Below are positions 10,198 to 18,279 of a DNA stretch of 64,000 nucleotides, piece after piece; within the stretch, counting starts at the first letter, position 1; every line of letters starts with the position of its first letter. Below the pieces are notes generated by a model that worked only from the letters and a program-made list of their open reading frames with translations, searched no databases and was not told the DNA's origin. The position numbers were made by a program, and so were the translations under genes. Location: NCBI GenBank assembly GCA_946538495.1, contig CAMNGP010000002.1:1-64000 (forward strand). Direction: 5' to 3'. This DNA comes from an uncultured Candidatus Saccharibacteria bacterium (lineage in GTDB: Bacteria; Patescibacteriota; Saccharimonadia; Saccharimonadales; Saccharimonadaceae).

Positions 10198-10713
10198 TTA
10201 CTTTTGCTCCCCTATTTTACGCCCGAATGAGTTATCAAGATTTTTGGATAAAAGTTCTTCTCTGATATTTTTGTAGAAATCTGCCGCGTCGCCATCGGAG
10301 TTAAACTTATTCTTGCAATCATCTATGGCTTTAATCGCCTCAGAACTGAGGTTTTCTTTGGTTTTGATAGCCTTATCTTCGTATTGAATAGTAGACAGAG
10401 ACGCCTGATTTGCAGATTCTGGGCTTTGAGAAGTATCCTTTTCTTGGGAAAAGCCTGGAGGCATTAGTGATGGATTTAGGACCTCAGCAGAGTCAGGGCT
10501 CTTGGTTGCCCCTTCTTGAGTAAATATTTCTTCGGGCGAAGAAATGGCAGTGTTCCCAATTTCCCTTGGGTCATGACTAGGTGAAACGTTCCAATTATCT
10601 GGACTAGCGGCTTCTTTTGCTCCAAAAAGTCGCTCTTTTTCAGCATCAAAATTGTTTTTGTTTGCAGAAAAAGACTGAGTATCGTCTGTTTTTACAGGTT
10701 GACCATAGTCCAT
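10198..10713 (-). CDS. Hypothetical low-complexity protein upstream of the secretion ATPase
   Basis: 171 aa. Rich in Ser, Pro, Glu, Asp and Lys, with no signal peptide, membrane segment or recognised domain; the last about 60 residues look helical. It abuts the ATPase gene without a gap, so a helper or regulatory role is plausible but unproven. TAAAAT lies 6 nt before the ATG and there is no Shine-Dalgarno, suggesting a leaderless transcript. Confidence 0.65.
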   Translation of the reverse strand: MDYGQPVKTDDTQSFSANKNNFDAEKERLFGAKEAASPDNWNVSPSHDPREIGNTAISSPEEIFTQEGATKSPDSAEVLNPSLMPPGFSQEKDTSQSPESANQASLSTIQYEDKAIKTKENLSSEAIKAIDDCKNKFNSDGDAADFYKNIREELLSKNLDNSFGRKIGEQK

Positions 10714-10732
10714 ATGCTTATTTTAGCACACT

Positions 10733-11086
10733 TTAGATTCTTTTGTATACCAAAAATTCAGCTAAAGTAAGAAAAAGCACGATTAAGCTGATTGTCCAGA
10801 GGTTGATGGCACCAAAAGAGCGTGCCATTAGAAGCATAATTGGCCCAAAGGCAAGAACCGCGGAATAAAGATAGTCTTTGTGGCCAAATGAGCCCTTCTT
10901 TAGGGCGATGCGTTTGAATAAGTGCATCAGAATCACAATCAGAGAAAATACCACGACATATAATGTTGTAAAAAATAATAAAACCCCGACAGGTCCTATT
11001 TCTGTCGGAGATGTAACGTTTAGCATTGTAATTAAAGCTGCGAGTCCTACAATGCTTATTACATATATAACGCGGTTATGTTTCAT
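10733..11086 (-). CDS. Small four-helix membrane protein of unknown function
   Basis: 117 aa with four predicted transmembrane helices (about 6-24, 32-56, 70-88, 93-112) joined by short loops, one basic (FKRIALKKGSFGHK). I do not recognise a family. The stop is 19 nt upstream of the start of the next gene in the same direction. TATAAT followed by GAGGTT and ATG places the predicted transcription start at or next to the start codon. Confidence 0.7.
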   Translation of the reverse strand: MKHNRVIYVISIVGLAALITMLNVTSPTEIGPVGVLLFFTTLYVVVFSLIVILMHLFKRIALKKGSFGHKDYLYSAVLAFGPIMLLMARSFGAINLWTISLIVLFLTLAEFLVYKRI

Positions 11087-11099
11087 AACCTCATTATAT

Positions 11100-11632
11100 C
11101 ATATCTAGTCGTGCCCCCAAGAATTTTTGGAAGGGGGCGGGGGTTATCCGGCGCTTATAATCTTAACTATTGACCGTAGCCCTGATCCGCCTTCCCTTTT
11201 TGACCGCTTCACCTAAGTGAAGCATTGTCCTTATTAGTTTTTTTCTTTCACTCTGGTTTATGGTTTTTAGAATGTGCTAGTGAAAGATTTACTAACGCGC
11301 TCTACGCTTTTAGCGGAGCTCTAGGTAATTCCTATGTAATTTATGGCTAGAAATTACCTTTTCGCCCGCCAAATTCTATGGTGTATACTTTTTCATGTTG
11401 TTAATTTACCTTTATTTTTAGTTTTTATTTTAGTCATCTCGACTGAATTCATATTAGCATAAAAACTATAAAAAAGCAATAGATTTATTCAATTTTATTG
11501 ATGTATTTTTTACAATATTGCCTCCTTTTGTTCCCTGTTCTATTTTATTATTCATTTTGTTGTGATTTTTACAACAATAAACACTAAAAGTGCCCTTTTG
11601 TTGTTATTTTTACATGTAATTCTGACTACGTA
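11100..11632. other. Gene-free, hairpin-rich interval upstream of tmRNA
   Basis: No credible reading frame. Four clear hairpins lie between 11206 and 11358: GCTTCAC/GTGAAGC (11206-11223), CTTTCACT/AGTGAAAG (11245-11286), GCTC..CGCT/AGCG..GAGC (11299-11319) and GGTAATT/AATTACC (11324-11358), the last followed by TTTT. TATAAT at 11156-11161 could start a plus-strand RNA of about 190 nt. The rest is AT-rich, with TTGTTGT/ACAACAA at 11557-11577. It may be an unassigned noncoding RNA; strand is uncertain. Confidence 0.4.
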
Positions 11633-11661
11633 TTGCATTTATTTACCCGTTATGGTAAAAT
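11633..11661 (+). promoter_or_regulatory. tmRNA promoter
   Basis: TTGCAT (11633-11638), 17-nt spacer, TAAAAT (11656-11661), ending 11 nt before the mature tmRNA 5' end. Confidence 0.6.
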
Positions 11662-11672
11662 TGACAACAGTT

Positions 11673-12029
11673 GGGGCTGACAATAGCTTAGACGGATTAT
11701 TAACAGATATCAGGCGTACCGATTGAATACCGTAAGTATTAAATAAGTGCTAAAAACACTAAAACTGCGCATGTCATGTACATGCCAGCTTATGCCTAAG
11801 ATTATATAGGCTGGTTTTGGTCTAAGGCTCCGTAGGATCAAAATTATCATACAACGGTGCTAAGGTTATTTAGTTGGCGAAATATAATTCGAAAATTAGC
11901 CATGGCTTTGAAAAAGTTTCGTTTCCTGCCGCTTTTCAAATATAGCCAAGACAAAACAGCAAACTACGTACGTAGAATGATATCCACGTGATGATTCGGA
12001 CCCGGAGGCGGTATCCGGCAGCTCCACCA
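11673..12029 (+). ncRNA. ssrA: Transfer-messenger RNA (tmRNA)
   Basis: 357 nt. The 5' GGGGCTGA pairs with the 3' CAGCTCC followed by encoded ACCA, forming the alanine-tRNA-like acceptor; the T arm (GGACCCGGAGGCGGTATCC region) and a conserved AACTACGTACGTAGA stretch precede it. The resume codon is probably GCT at 11749, giving the tag AKNTKTAHVMYMPAYA and a TAA at 11797-11799 inside a stem. The tag ends in small/aromatic AYA rather than the common ALAA. It rescues stalled ribosomes with SmpB, encoded at 34179-34595. Confidence 0.92.
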
Positions 12030-12403
12030 TTTTTTTTGGACTATTTTTCAGCAAAAATGGCGCCATTTGAAGACCGAATAATGGCGCCGTGTACCGTTGC
12101 TCCACACTCCAGAATAGAAGAAGACCGGTAACTGCGAGGAAAACCGGTCTTCTTTTGTAGAGTGTGGAGTTATTTTGGCTAAATTTTTGTTTTTACCTTT
12201 TGAATAATTTTTTTATTCAAAAGCTACCTCTATAATATCGCGAAAAAATGGTTATGTCAATAGATTTTTTGAACAATTTTTTGTATTTTTTGCGGAGTTT
12301 TCCACAAGTAAAATCAGTTATCTGGATGCGGCAAAGCAACGAAATTTAGCATAGGGATAATGCGGGGGTTGTGTTTTTGCGGGAGCCGTGCTAGACAAGT
12401 GCC
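12030..12403. other. Tandem hairpins between tmRNA and yifB
   Basis: No reading frame seen. GGCGCCATT/AATGGCGCC (12059-12088); a nested pair with outer CTCCACACTC/GAGTGTGGAG (12100-12109, 12160-12169) and inner 12-bp AAGAAGACCGGT/ACCGGTCTTCTT (12118-12154); and CTTTTGAATAA/TTATTCAAAAG (12197-12223) around a T loop. TATAAT occurs at 12231-12236. The first two may process or terminate tmRNA, although neither has a long T tract. Confidence 0.5.
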
Positions 12404-13915
12404 ATGATAAGTAAAATACATTCTGTGGTGCCATACGGTTTTGACGGAAGACTGGTTGAAGTTGAGGGCGACATGAATCGTGGACTGCCAGCTTTCAACA
12501 TTGTAGGCATGGCAAACAAAACAATTAATGAGGCAAAAGAAAGGGTGCGGAGTGCCATTGTTAATTCTGGTTTTTGTTTCCCCAGCAAAAAAGTCACAAT
12601 TAACCTAGCGCCAGCCGAACTACCCAAGGATGGAGCGTATTTGGATCTACCAATTGCATTGGCAATACTAACGCTTTCTGGCCAACTAATTAAGTCGGAC
12701 ACAGCCAAAAGAGCATTCGTTGGCGAATTGTCCTTAGACGGCGAAATCAAGCCAATTAGGGGCATAATTAATATCGTGGAGGCAGCCAAGAATGCTGGTT
12801 ATCAGGAAATCTACGTACCTAGCAGAAACCTCGCACAAGCTTCTTTGGTGACTGGTATTGAAATTTATGGGGCCAAGACTCTTCAAGAGCTATATTTGGC
12901 GTTAAAAAAGCAGATTCCGCTAGACACTGCCAGCGTAAAGAAACCCGCATCGGAACATATAAAGGCACCGAGCGGCCCAATTTATGACCATATCAGAGGC
13001 CAGCAGCTCGCTAAACGCGCAATGACGATTGCAATAGCTGGACATCATAATATTTTAATATCTGGCCCACCAGGGGCGGGCAAGACTTTACTCGCTAGGG
13101 CGGCTGCCAATCTTCTGCCTGATCTTACTCCTAGAGAAATGGTAGATATTACCAAAATCTACTCAATTGCTGGGCTCGCCACTGACGAAATCGTCACTAA
13201 GAGGCCATTTCGTAGCCCACACCACTCTGCTAGCGCTACCTCAATTATTGGTGGTGGGGCCAACGCAATCCCAGGTGAAATCTCTCTTGCGCATAAAGGG
13301 ATATTGTTTCTTGACGAAATACCAGAATTCACCCGTTCGACACTTGAGGCACTGCGTCAACCACTCGAGGATAAAGAAATTACTATCTCGCGCGCAAACC
13401 GTAAGTCTGTTTTCCCCGCCGATTTTATGCTGGTTGCCACTATGAACCCTTGCCCTTGTGGCTATCTTGGTGACTCAGCTCACGAATGTAAGTGCACGGA
13501 AACGCAAATTCAAAATTATCAGAAAAAACTATCTGGGCCATTGTTTGATAGAATCGACATGAATCTGGTGGCCGAGAAAGTTGAAAACCGGGATTTGCGG
13601 AAACCTTTGCCCGATTCAAATCACGAACATACTGTTGTAAAAAATACTATAACAGATGCGATTGGACGTCAAAAAGCCCGTTACGGCAAGGATGGCGTTT
13701 ATAATAGTTCCCTTTCGTCATTTCAAGTTTCACAACTTTTAAAGCTAGAAGCTGAGGCAGAAAAGCTACTATCGCATGCTTCGGAAAGACTGAATCTTTC
13801 GGCTAGGTCATATTTTAAAACAATAAAGGTAGCGCAGACTATTGCCGACCTGGACGGATCTGATTCTATTCTAGAAAAGCACATAGCCGAAGCCTTGACT
13901 TACAGAAAACGATAA
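12404..13915 (+). CDS. yifB: YifB/ComM-type Mg-chelatase-like AAA+ ATPase
   Basis: 503 aa, full family length. An N-terminal Lon-protease-like fold (residues 1-165) is followed by an AAA+ domain with Walker A SGPPGAGKTLLARA, Walker B ILFLDEIPEF and sensor MNPCPCGYLGD, then the C-terminal Mg-chelatase domain. In competent bacteria ComM is a branch-migration helicase that helps integrate imported DNA; a similar role here is inferred. It is a single-gene unit closed by a hairpin terminator. The start lacks a close Shine-Dalgarno (GGGAG is about 17 nt upstream). Confidence 0.93.
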   Translation: MISKIHSVVPYGFDGRLVEVEGDMNRGLPAFNIVGMANKTINEAKERVRSAIVNSGFCFPSKKVTINLAPAELPKDGAYLDLPIALAILTLSGQLIKSDTAKRAFVGELSLDGEIKPIRGIINIVEAAKNAGYQEIYVPSRNLAQASLVTGIEIYGAKTLQELYLALKKQIPLDTASVKKPASEHIKAPSGPIYDHIRGQQLAKRAMTIAIAGHHNILISGPPGAGKTLLARAAANLLPDLTPREMVDITKIYSIAGLATDEIVTKRPFRSPHHSASATSIIGGGANAIPGEISLAHKGILFLDEIPEFTRSTLEALRQPLEDKEITISRANRKSVFPADFMLVATMNPCPCGYLGDSAHECKCTETQIQNYQKKLSGPLFDRIDMNLVAEKVENRDLRKPLPDSNHEHTVVKNTITDAIGRQKARYGKDGVYNSSLSSFQVSQLLKLEAEAEKLLSHASERLNLSARSYFKTIKVAQTIADLDGSDSILEKHIAEALTYRKR

Positions 13916-13948
13916 TCATTGGTGTAGCTTAGTTTAAAACATGCAATT

Positions 13949-13974
13949 CCCTCTTGACCTTCAAGAGGGTTTTT
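13949..13974 (+). terminator. Intrinsic terminator of yifB
   Basis: Perfect 9-bp stem CCCTCTTGA/TCAAGAGGG with a 3-nt loop, then TTTTT. The -35 of the infC promoter lies within this hairpin. Confidence 0.9.
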
Positions 13975-13982
13975 GTTATAAT
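13954..13982 (+). promoter_or_regulatory. infC operon promoter embedded in the yifB terminator
   Basis: TTGACC (13954-13959), exactly 17 nt, TATAAT (13977-13982). The -35 is part of the terminator stem and loop, so one sequence ends one transcript and begins the next. Predicted start is near 13989, giving a leader of about 30 nt. Confidence 0.8.
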
Positions 13983-14018
13983 TATTAACAGGTTAATTCA
14001 AGAGAAGAAAGGACTACT

Positions 14019-14537
14019 ATCAAAAACAATTCACGGACGAGACTTAACGGAGAGATTCGTTACCCTGAAGTCCGCGTGATCGGTTCAAATGGTGAGCAAC
14101 TAGGTATAATGTCTAGTCGCGAAGCTCAGCTTCTGGCGAATGAACAGGGAGTAGATTTAGTGGAAATTGCCGCTAACGCTAATCCTCCGGTTGTCAAAAT
14201 CATCGATTGGGGCAAATATCAATACCAAAAGATGAAGGAAGAGGCCAAAAATCGTAAAAAAGCTCGTGAAAAACAATCCGAGCTAAAACAAATGAAGATT
14301 GGTCTTAAGATTTCCGACAACGACCTTAACATCAAAGTCCGAAAAATGCGTGAGTTCTTGGACGACGGCGACCGAGTAAAAATTTTGATAATCTTTCGTG
14401 GTCGCGAAATGGCACACAAAGAAATTGGTAATGAGCTGTTAAGCAAAGTTATCGGTTTGCTTGGTGAAGATGTCATCGTCGAAGGTAAACCGCAGATGAG
14501 CGGACGTAACCTATCGGTAGGGGTACGGAAGAAGTAA
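14019..14537 (+). CDS. infC: Translation initiation factor IF-3
   Basis: 172 aa when started at ATC (14019). IF-3 keeps the ribosomal subunits apart and rejects incorrect start codons. The N-terminal family sequence RLNGEIRYPEVRVIG is encoded from about 14040, upstream of the first GTG (14076), and no ATG, GTG or TTG exists between it and the in-frame stop near 13986. ATC at 14019 is preceded at good spacing by AGAAAGGA. IF-3 genes in other bacteria use AUU/AUC/AUA starts for autoregulation, which supports this reading. The linker is Lys-rich and the C-terminal domain is complete. First gene of infC-rpmI-rplT-rpmB. Confidence 0.93.
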   Translation: MKNNSRTRLNGEIRYPEVRVIGSNGEQLGIMSSREAQLLANEQGVDLVEIAANANPPVVKIIDWGKYQYQKMKEEAKNRKKAREKQSELKQMKIGLKISDNDLNIKVRKMREFLDDGDRVKILIIFRGREMAHKEIGNELLSKVIGLLGEDVIVEGKPQMSGRNLSVGVRKK

Positions 14538-14607
14538 TTTCCTACTTCCACGGCTCGCCGATTGTACTTTCTGGGGGAGAATACTAACTATAAATTAAAG
14601 GAAAACT

Positions 14608-14802
14608 ATGCCAAAGTTAAAAACACACAAAGGCACCGCCAAGAGAATTAAGATAACTGGCTCTGGGAAGCTGGTTCGCGAGCGCGCCTTTGGAAATCAT
14701 ATCCTCGCCAAAAAATCTAAAGCCCGAAAACGCAACATGAAAACTGCTGCTACAGTTGACGGCAAGATAGCAAAAAACATTAAGAAGGCGTTAGGAGTTT
14801 AA
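14608..14802 (+). CDS. rpmI: 50S ribosomal protein L35
   Basis: 64 aa, standard length. Small, very basic protein of the large subunit; the N terminus [20 protein letters not shown] is the family signature. Preceded by AAAGGA. Second gene of the classic infC-rpmI-rplT order, in which L20 represses translation in many bacteria. Confidence 0.97.
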   Translation: MPKLKTHKGTAKRIKITGSGKLVRERAFGNHILAKKSKARKRNMKTAATVDGKIAKNIKKALGV

Positions 14803-14804
14803 TC

Positions 14805-15152
14805 ATGAGAGTTAAAAGAGGTGTCGCGGCACACGCGAAACACAAGAAAATTTTAAATTCCGCTAAGGGAATGCAACATGCCAGGACTAGGAGTTTCCGT
14901 CTCGGCAAGCAAGGAGTAATCAAGGCTTTACGCTATAGCTATAGGGATCGCCGCAATAAGAAGCGCGATTTAAGAGCTATATGGATTACCAGAATCAATA
15001 ATGCTTCTAGAGAGCTTGGTCTTTCCTACTCTCAGTTGATTGCCGGCATGAAGGCTAAGAACATCAATCTTGATCGCAAGGTTTTAGCCGATCTTGCCGT
15101 TAATAATCCTGAAGCATTTAAGAAAATTGTTAATACGGTAAAGGAGAAATAA
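14805..15152 (+). CDS. rplT: 50S ribosomal protein L20
   Basis: 115 aa, full length. Assembles early on 23S rRNA. The N-terminal basic extension begins [15 protein letters not shown] and the globular part contains [20 protein letters not shown], both typical. Only 2 nt after rpmI, implying coupled translation. L20 autoregulation is known in Firmicutes and Enterobacteria; I did not identify an L20-binding leader element here. Confidence 0.97.
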   Translation: MRVKRGVAAHAKHKKILNSAKGMQHARTRSFRLGKQGVIKALRYSYRDRRNKKRDLRAIWITRINNASRELGLSYSQLIAGMKAKNINLDRKVLADLAVNNPEAFKKIVNTVKEK

Positions 15153-15153
15153 G

Positions 15154-15381
15154 ATGGCGATTTGCGAAATCACTGGAAAAGGCAAAATGTATGGCCATAA
15201 CGTATCTTTCTCTCAACGCCATACCAGAAAGGTTTTTAAGCCGAACGTATCAAAAAGAACTTTGATAATAAACGGCCAAAAGGTCAAATGCAACGTTTCG
15301 ACTTCCGCGCTCAGAACTTTGAAGAAAAAAGGATTGATTGAATCTCCAAAGGCTAGAGCCGAGAAAAAATCGAGTAAATAA
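15154..15381 (+). CDS. rpmB: 50S ribosomal protein L28
   Basis: 75 aa. The family signature GKGKMYGHNVSFSQRHTRK is present. One nt separates it from rplT, making it the last gene of the operon; rpmB is usually found elsewhere, next to rpmG, so its presence here is a lineage-specific arrangement. A bidirectional terminator follows. Confidence 0.95.
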   Translation: MAICEITGKGKMYGHNVSFSQRHTRKVFKPNVSKRTLIINGQKVKCNVSTSALRTLKKKGLIESPKARAEKKSSK

Positions 15382-15395
15382 TTTACTGCAAAACC

Positions 15396-15423
15396 AAAAA
15401 ATCACCTTTTCGGGTGATTTTTT
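15396..15423. terminator. Bidirectional terminator between rpmB and rnpB
   Basis: Eleven-bp stem AAAAAATCACC/GGTGATTTTTT with a 6-nt loop. The T run on each strand serves both the ribosomal operon (plus) and RNase P RNA (minus). Confidence 0.9.
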
Positions 15424-15427
15424 GATA

Positions 15428-15770
15428 AGTGAGCCTTCTTTAAGCCGGGTTCTGTAACCTCACAATGAAGTCGGCAATCATCTATCTTGATGCTACATTG
15501 CTATAGCATTCTAGCGGTGAGCGTGCGTCCTCGAGCAAAGGCTAATAGCACTCCTTGCAACAGGTAGGGTTTGCCCTCGAAATATATCGCTATATTTCGC
15601 TGTGAGCTCTTACCTCACTCTTTTCACCCTTACCCCAAAAGAGGGGCGGTATAAGTTTCTGTGGTACTTTCCCTGTTCTTACGAACGGTCGCCGTTAGCG
15701 ACTACCCTGCTCTATGTTGCCCGGACTTTCCTCTTAAGGTAACCCTCAAGCGATTGCCTTTCGGGCTCCC
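15428..15770 (-). ncRNA. rnpB: RNase P RNA (type A)
   Basis: The minus strand carries the catalytic core: GAGGAAAGTCCGGGC near the 5' end, GGTAAGGGTGAAAAGAGTGAGG in the middle in broken form, and the 3' signature ACAGAACCCGGCTTA. About 343 nt, normal for type A. TATAAT on the minus strand (15775-15780) predicts a start near 15768. It cleaves tRNA precursors and tmRNA 5' leaders. Exact ends are approximate. Confidence 0.95.
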
Positions 15771-15816
15771 CTGTATTATATCATAAAAGCTATCATAATA
15801 CCACTTGGGGCACGCT

Positions 15817-16725
15817 TTAGGCTCCAACGCGATCTTTACCATTGCGGCGGGAAGCGTTGTGTTCAATATATTCGATAATCTTAGAGGCAACGTCACGACC
15901 AGTGACTTTTTCTATACCAAAGCCAGGCGAAGCATTTACCTCTAATACCAGTGGTCCCCTAGATGAACGCATTAAATCCACGCCACAAATATGTAGTCCC
16001 ATGGCCCTCGCAGCCTTTAGGGCAGTTTTCTTCTCTATATCGGTAAGTTTGACTGGGGTACCAAGACCTCCCTGGTGAAGATTCGAGCGAAAATCATCAT
16101 CAAGAGATTCACGCTGCATAGAGGCAATTACGCGATTCCCCACCACAAAAGCACGAATATCGGTACCAGCAGATTCCTTAATAAATTCTTGAAGGAGAAT
16201 GTTAGTACCATCTTCATTATAGAGATAAAAGGCCTGGAGAGCTGACTTGGCGGCTTTTCTAGTATCGGCGAGAATGACGCCATTGCCATGAGTACCAGAA
16301 GCAAGCTTGATAATAACAGGGAGGCCAATTTGCTCCAATAGATCATCAATATCTGAGGTGTTGCGCGAGACCAAAGTTTTTGGGGTATCCACATCATACT
16401 TAGCCAAAATCTGGGCAGCACGAAGCTTATCGCGGGCACGTGTAATCGCCACCGAGGCGGCCGAGGTATAAACTCCTTGCATCTCGAATTGACGAACCAC
16501 TGCACAACCATAACGAGTCATGCTATTAGAGATACGTGGCAAAATAGCGTCAAATTTTTCGAGTTTTTCGCCTCCGTAATAGACGTCTGGGTGTTTGTCG
16601 TCTAGAGAAAGGTAACAATTCTTGTATTTTATCACCTTCACGTCGTGACCGCGTTTCTTGGCCTCTTCCACTAGGCGTTTGGTGGAATAATTCCCTGGTC
16701 CATTAGATAGAATCGCTATTTTCAT
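15817..16725 (-). CDS. rimK: RimK-family ATP-grasp glutamate ligase
   Basis: 302 aa, typical length. Pre-ATP-grasp region (MKIAILSNGPGNYSTKRL), then ATP-grasp motifs including a glycine-rich loop (ASGTHGNGV) and the metal-binding end VLEVNASPGFGIEKVTG. RimK adds glutamates to the C terminus of ribosomal protein S6 in proteobacteria; relatives make other alpha-glutamyl peptides, so the substrate here is uncertain. Overlaps the RimB-like protease gene by 4 nt (ATGA), so the pair probably acts on the same target. Confidence 0.9.
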   Translation of the reverse strand: MKIAILSNGPGNYSTKRLVEEAKKRGHDVKVIKYKNCYLSLDDKHPDVYYGGEKLEKFDAILPRISNSMTRYGCAVVRQFEMQGVYTSAASVAITRARDKLRAAQILAKYDVDTPKTLVSRNTSDIDDLLEQIGLPVIIKLASGTHGNGVILADTRKAAKSALQAFYLYNEDGTNILLQEFIKESAGTDIRAFVVGNRVIASMQRESLDDDFRSNLHQGGLGTPVKLTDIEKKTALKAARAMGLHICGVDLMRSSRGPLVLEVNASPGFGIEKVTGRDVASKIIEYIEHNASRRNGKDRVGA

Positions 16726-17252
16726 GATTCTCCTTTCGTGGTTAATTCCTGCTTTATGTATTTATGATGAAATAAATGTGGGTCTTTCTTAAGTTCGCGG
16801 TTGAGTCGCGTGTTATTAGGAAGTTTTTGGCGTTGGATTGCCGAAACAGATACATCAACGGCAAAATTCCCCTCTAGAACGTTTCTGCCAATTAATACTG
16901 GGAAATTATTGCGCGATCTATTGGCAAGAGAAAAATTAGCATGAAATACTTGGCCTTTTATAGTAATTGGAAGCTTAACAAGATAACGGATTTGCCGCTC
17001 GCCATTAGATGAACGTACAACTCTGGCTAGGTATTCACTGGTTTTAAACTTCTTCCCATCGTATAATGGCGAAGTTTGATCAAAGAATGAAAAAGTTAAG
17101 GTGCCGTTGGATTGCATTTCAATGTTAGACACCCAAATCGAGGACGAATCGGCGCCAGTATCGATTTTGGCCGGAATGTTTTTATATCCTGCAATATCGA
17201 TATACTCCGTAGAACCGATAGTCGTAAGCGATGACGAACTCTTTAATGTCAT
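16722..17252 (-). CDS. RimB-like retropepsin-fold protease
   Basis: 176 aa. Contains the aspartic protease motif DTGADSSSIW and the later GRNVLEGNFAVDVS segment of the family once called ATP-dependent zinc protease. In Pseudomonas, RimB removes glutamates added by RimK. The 4-nt overlap with rimK supports a modification/removal pair. TATAAT, then ATAAGC, then ATG with no Shine-Dalgarno suggests a leaderless mRNA. Confidence 0.88.
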   Translation of the reverse strand: MTLKSSSSLTTIGSTEYIDIAGYKNIPAKIDTGADSSSIWVSNIEMQSNGTLTFSFFDQTSPLYDGKKFKTSEYLARVVRSSNGERQIRYLVKLPITIKGQVFHANFSLANRSRNNFPVLIGRNVLEGNFAVDVSVSAIQRQKLPNNTRLNRELKKDPHLFHHKYIKQELTTKGES

Positions 17253-17284
17253 GCTTATATTATACCATATTTTGTAATATTTTT

Positions 17285-18127
17285 CTACTTATTCAAGATG
17301 TTATCGATAGCAACGTTAGCCTCGTGATCGGCGATAACGTTTTTGCTCCTTGGAACATGAGTAAATGAAATCGCCTCAAATTTATCAATTTCTTTCTGTA
17401 TATCTTCGTAAATTGGGATGATATCCTGATTTTTGATAGTAAAAATACCGTTTAGCTGATTCACGACCATAAGACTGTCTGAGATCATGCGAACTTTTTT
17501 GTATCCCAATTCGGTGGCTATAGATATACCTTTCCGCATGGCACAGTATTCGGCCACCCTTGAAGTAGCAAAACCAATGAATTCGCCTCCCTGTTCGATA
17601 ATGCGACCATCTTCGCCATATACACAAAAACCAATACCTGAAGGTCCCGGATTACCTCTTGAGGCCCCGTCCACATTGATAACGATGGAATTCGCAGTGT
17701 CTCTGGAGGAAGTGCGACTGGATATGTTTCTTCCCTCCTCTATTTCAACAACCGACATGCTTGCTTCATCTAGATGAACATTGCTGTTTTCAAAGTTCTT
17801 TACGTATTTATAAGCGGCATATCTTTGATCTGGTTCTATGTCGCCCTCAACATTTAGCTCATATATGATATATAAGTTGCTTAGTTGACTAGACCCCTCT
17901 GGAGCCAGAAAGGTGATAACGTCCTTTAATTTGACTGCGGTTGCGTTTAGGCCAGTGTATTCGGTGAGAGAACGCGCCATGGCCTCTTCGGGCTGTTCGC
18001 CAAACTTAATCTTACCAGTAGGTAATTCCCAAAAAACCGGGCCCTCACTACGGCCACGGCTACGCTTAAAAACTAGGACCCCGTCCTCGTTTTTGATTAA
18101 ACCAACTACGCGAATTCTTTGCTTCAT
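17285..18127 (-). CDS. Nudix-RNase HI fusion protein
   Basis: 280 aa from ATG 18127, chosen because AAGGTGG precedes it; a TTG at 18154 would begin inside a conserved leader stem. N-terminal half is a Nudix fold whose box reads G-x5-E-x7-R-S-L-T-E-Y-T-G-L, with Ser and Tyr where catalytic or metal-binding glutamates are expected, so hydrolysis may be weak or lost. C-terminal half is RNase HI with the D-E-D-D set (VDGASRGNPG, AEYCAM, ISDSLMVV, IADHEAN). RNase HI cuts RNA in RNA-DNA hybrids. The fused Nudix domain may bind nucleotides; this is inference. Behind a structured leader. Confidence 0.9.
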   Translation of the reverse strand: MKQRIRVVGLIKNEDGVLVFKRSRGRSEGPVFWELPTGKIKFGEQPEEAMARSLTEYTGLNATAVKLKDVITFLAPEGSSQLSNLYIIYELNVEGDIEPDQRYAAYKYVKNFENSNVHLDEASMSVVEIEEGRNISSRTSSRDTANSIVINVDGASRGNPGPSGIGFCVYGEDGRIIEQGGEFIGFATSRVAEYCAMRKGISIATELGYKKVRMISDSLMVVNQLNGIFTIKNQDIIPIYEDIQKEIDKFEAISFTHVPRSKNVIADHEANVAIDNILNK

Positions 18128-18273
18128 GCCCACCTTCTTCAATGTCCCTGTCAACCTGTTTTTCCCCGTAATATATACAAGGTGGGTAAAATCTTATGCG
18201 ATACACCCACGGGTGTATGCCACGAAATCCCTATAACATGATTATTCAGGAAAATCATGCTGTTGACAGGGCT
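18128..18273 (-). promoter_or_regulatory. Structured 5' leader (candidate cis-regulatory RNA)
   Basis: Minus-strand RNA predicted from about 18273. Its first nucleotides (CCCTGTCAAC, 18262-18271) pair perfectly over 10 bp with GTTGACAGGG (18146-18155), which ends a few nt before the Shine-Dalgarno. Inside are CATGATT/AATCATG and ATACACC-CGTG-GGTGTAT hairpins plus about 20 nt of unpaired sequence. The closing stem next to the ribosome site suggests a riboswitch-like or protein-bound switch; no known class recognised. Confidence 0.5.
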
Positions 18274-18279
18274 ACTATC

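Noticed and set aside
11150..11370. SRP 4.5S RNA
   Set aside because: Neither strand carries the conserved GGAAGG...AGCAG helix-8 core.
11955..11975. tmRNA tag start at GCAAACTAC
   Set aside because: This is the conserved segment near the tRNA-like domain; the stop-bearing frame at 11749-11799 fits better.
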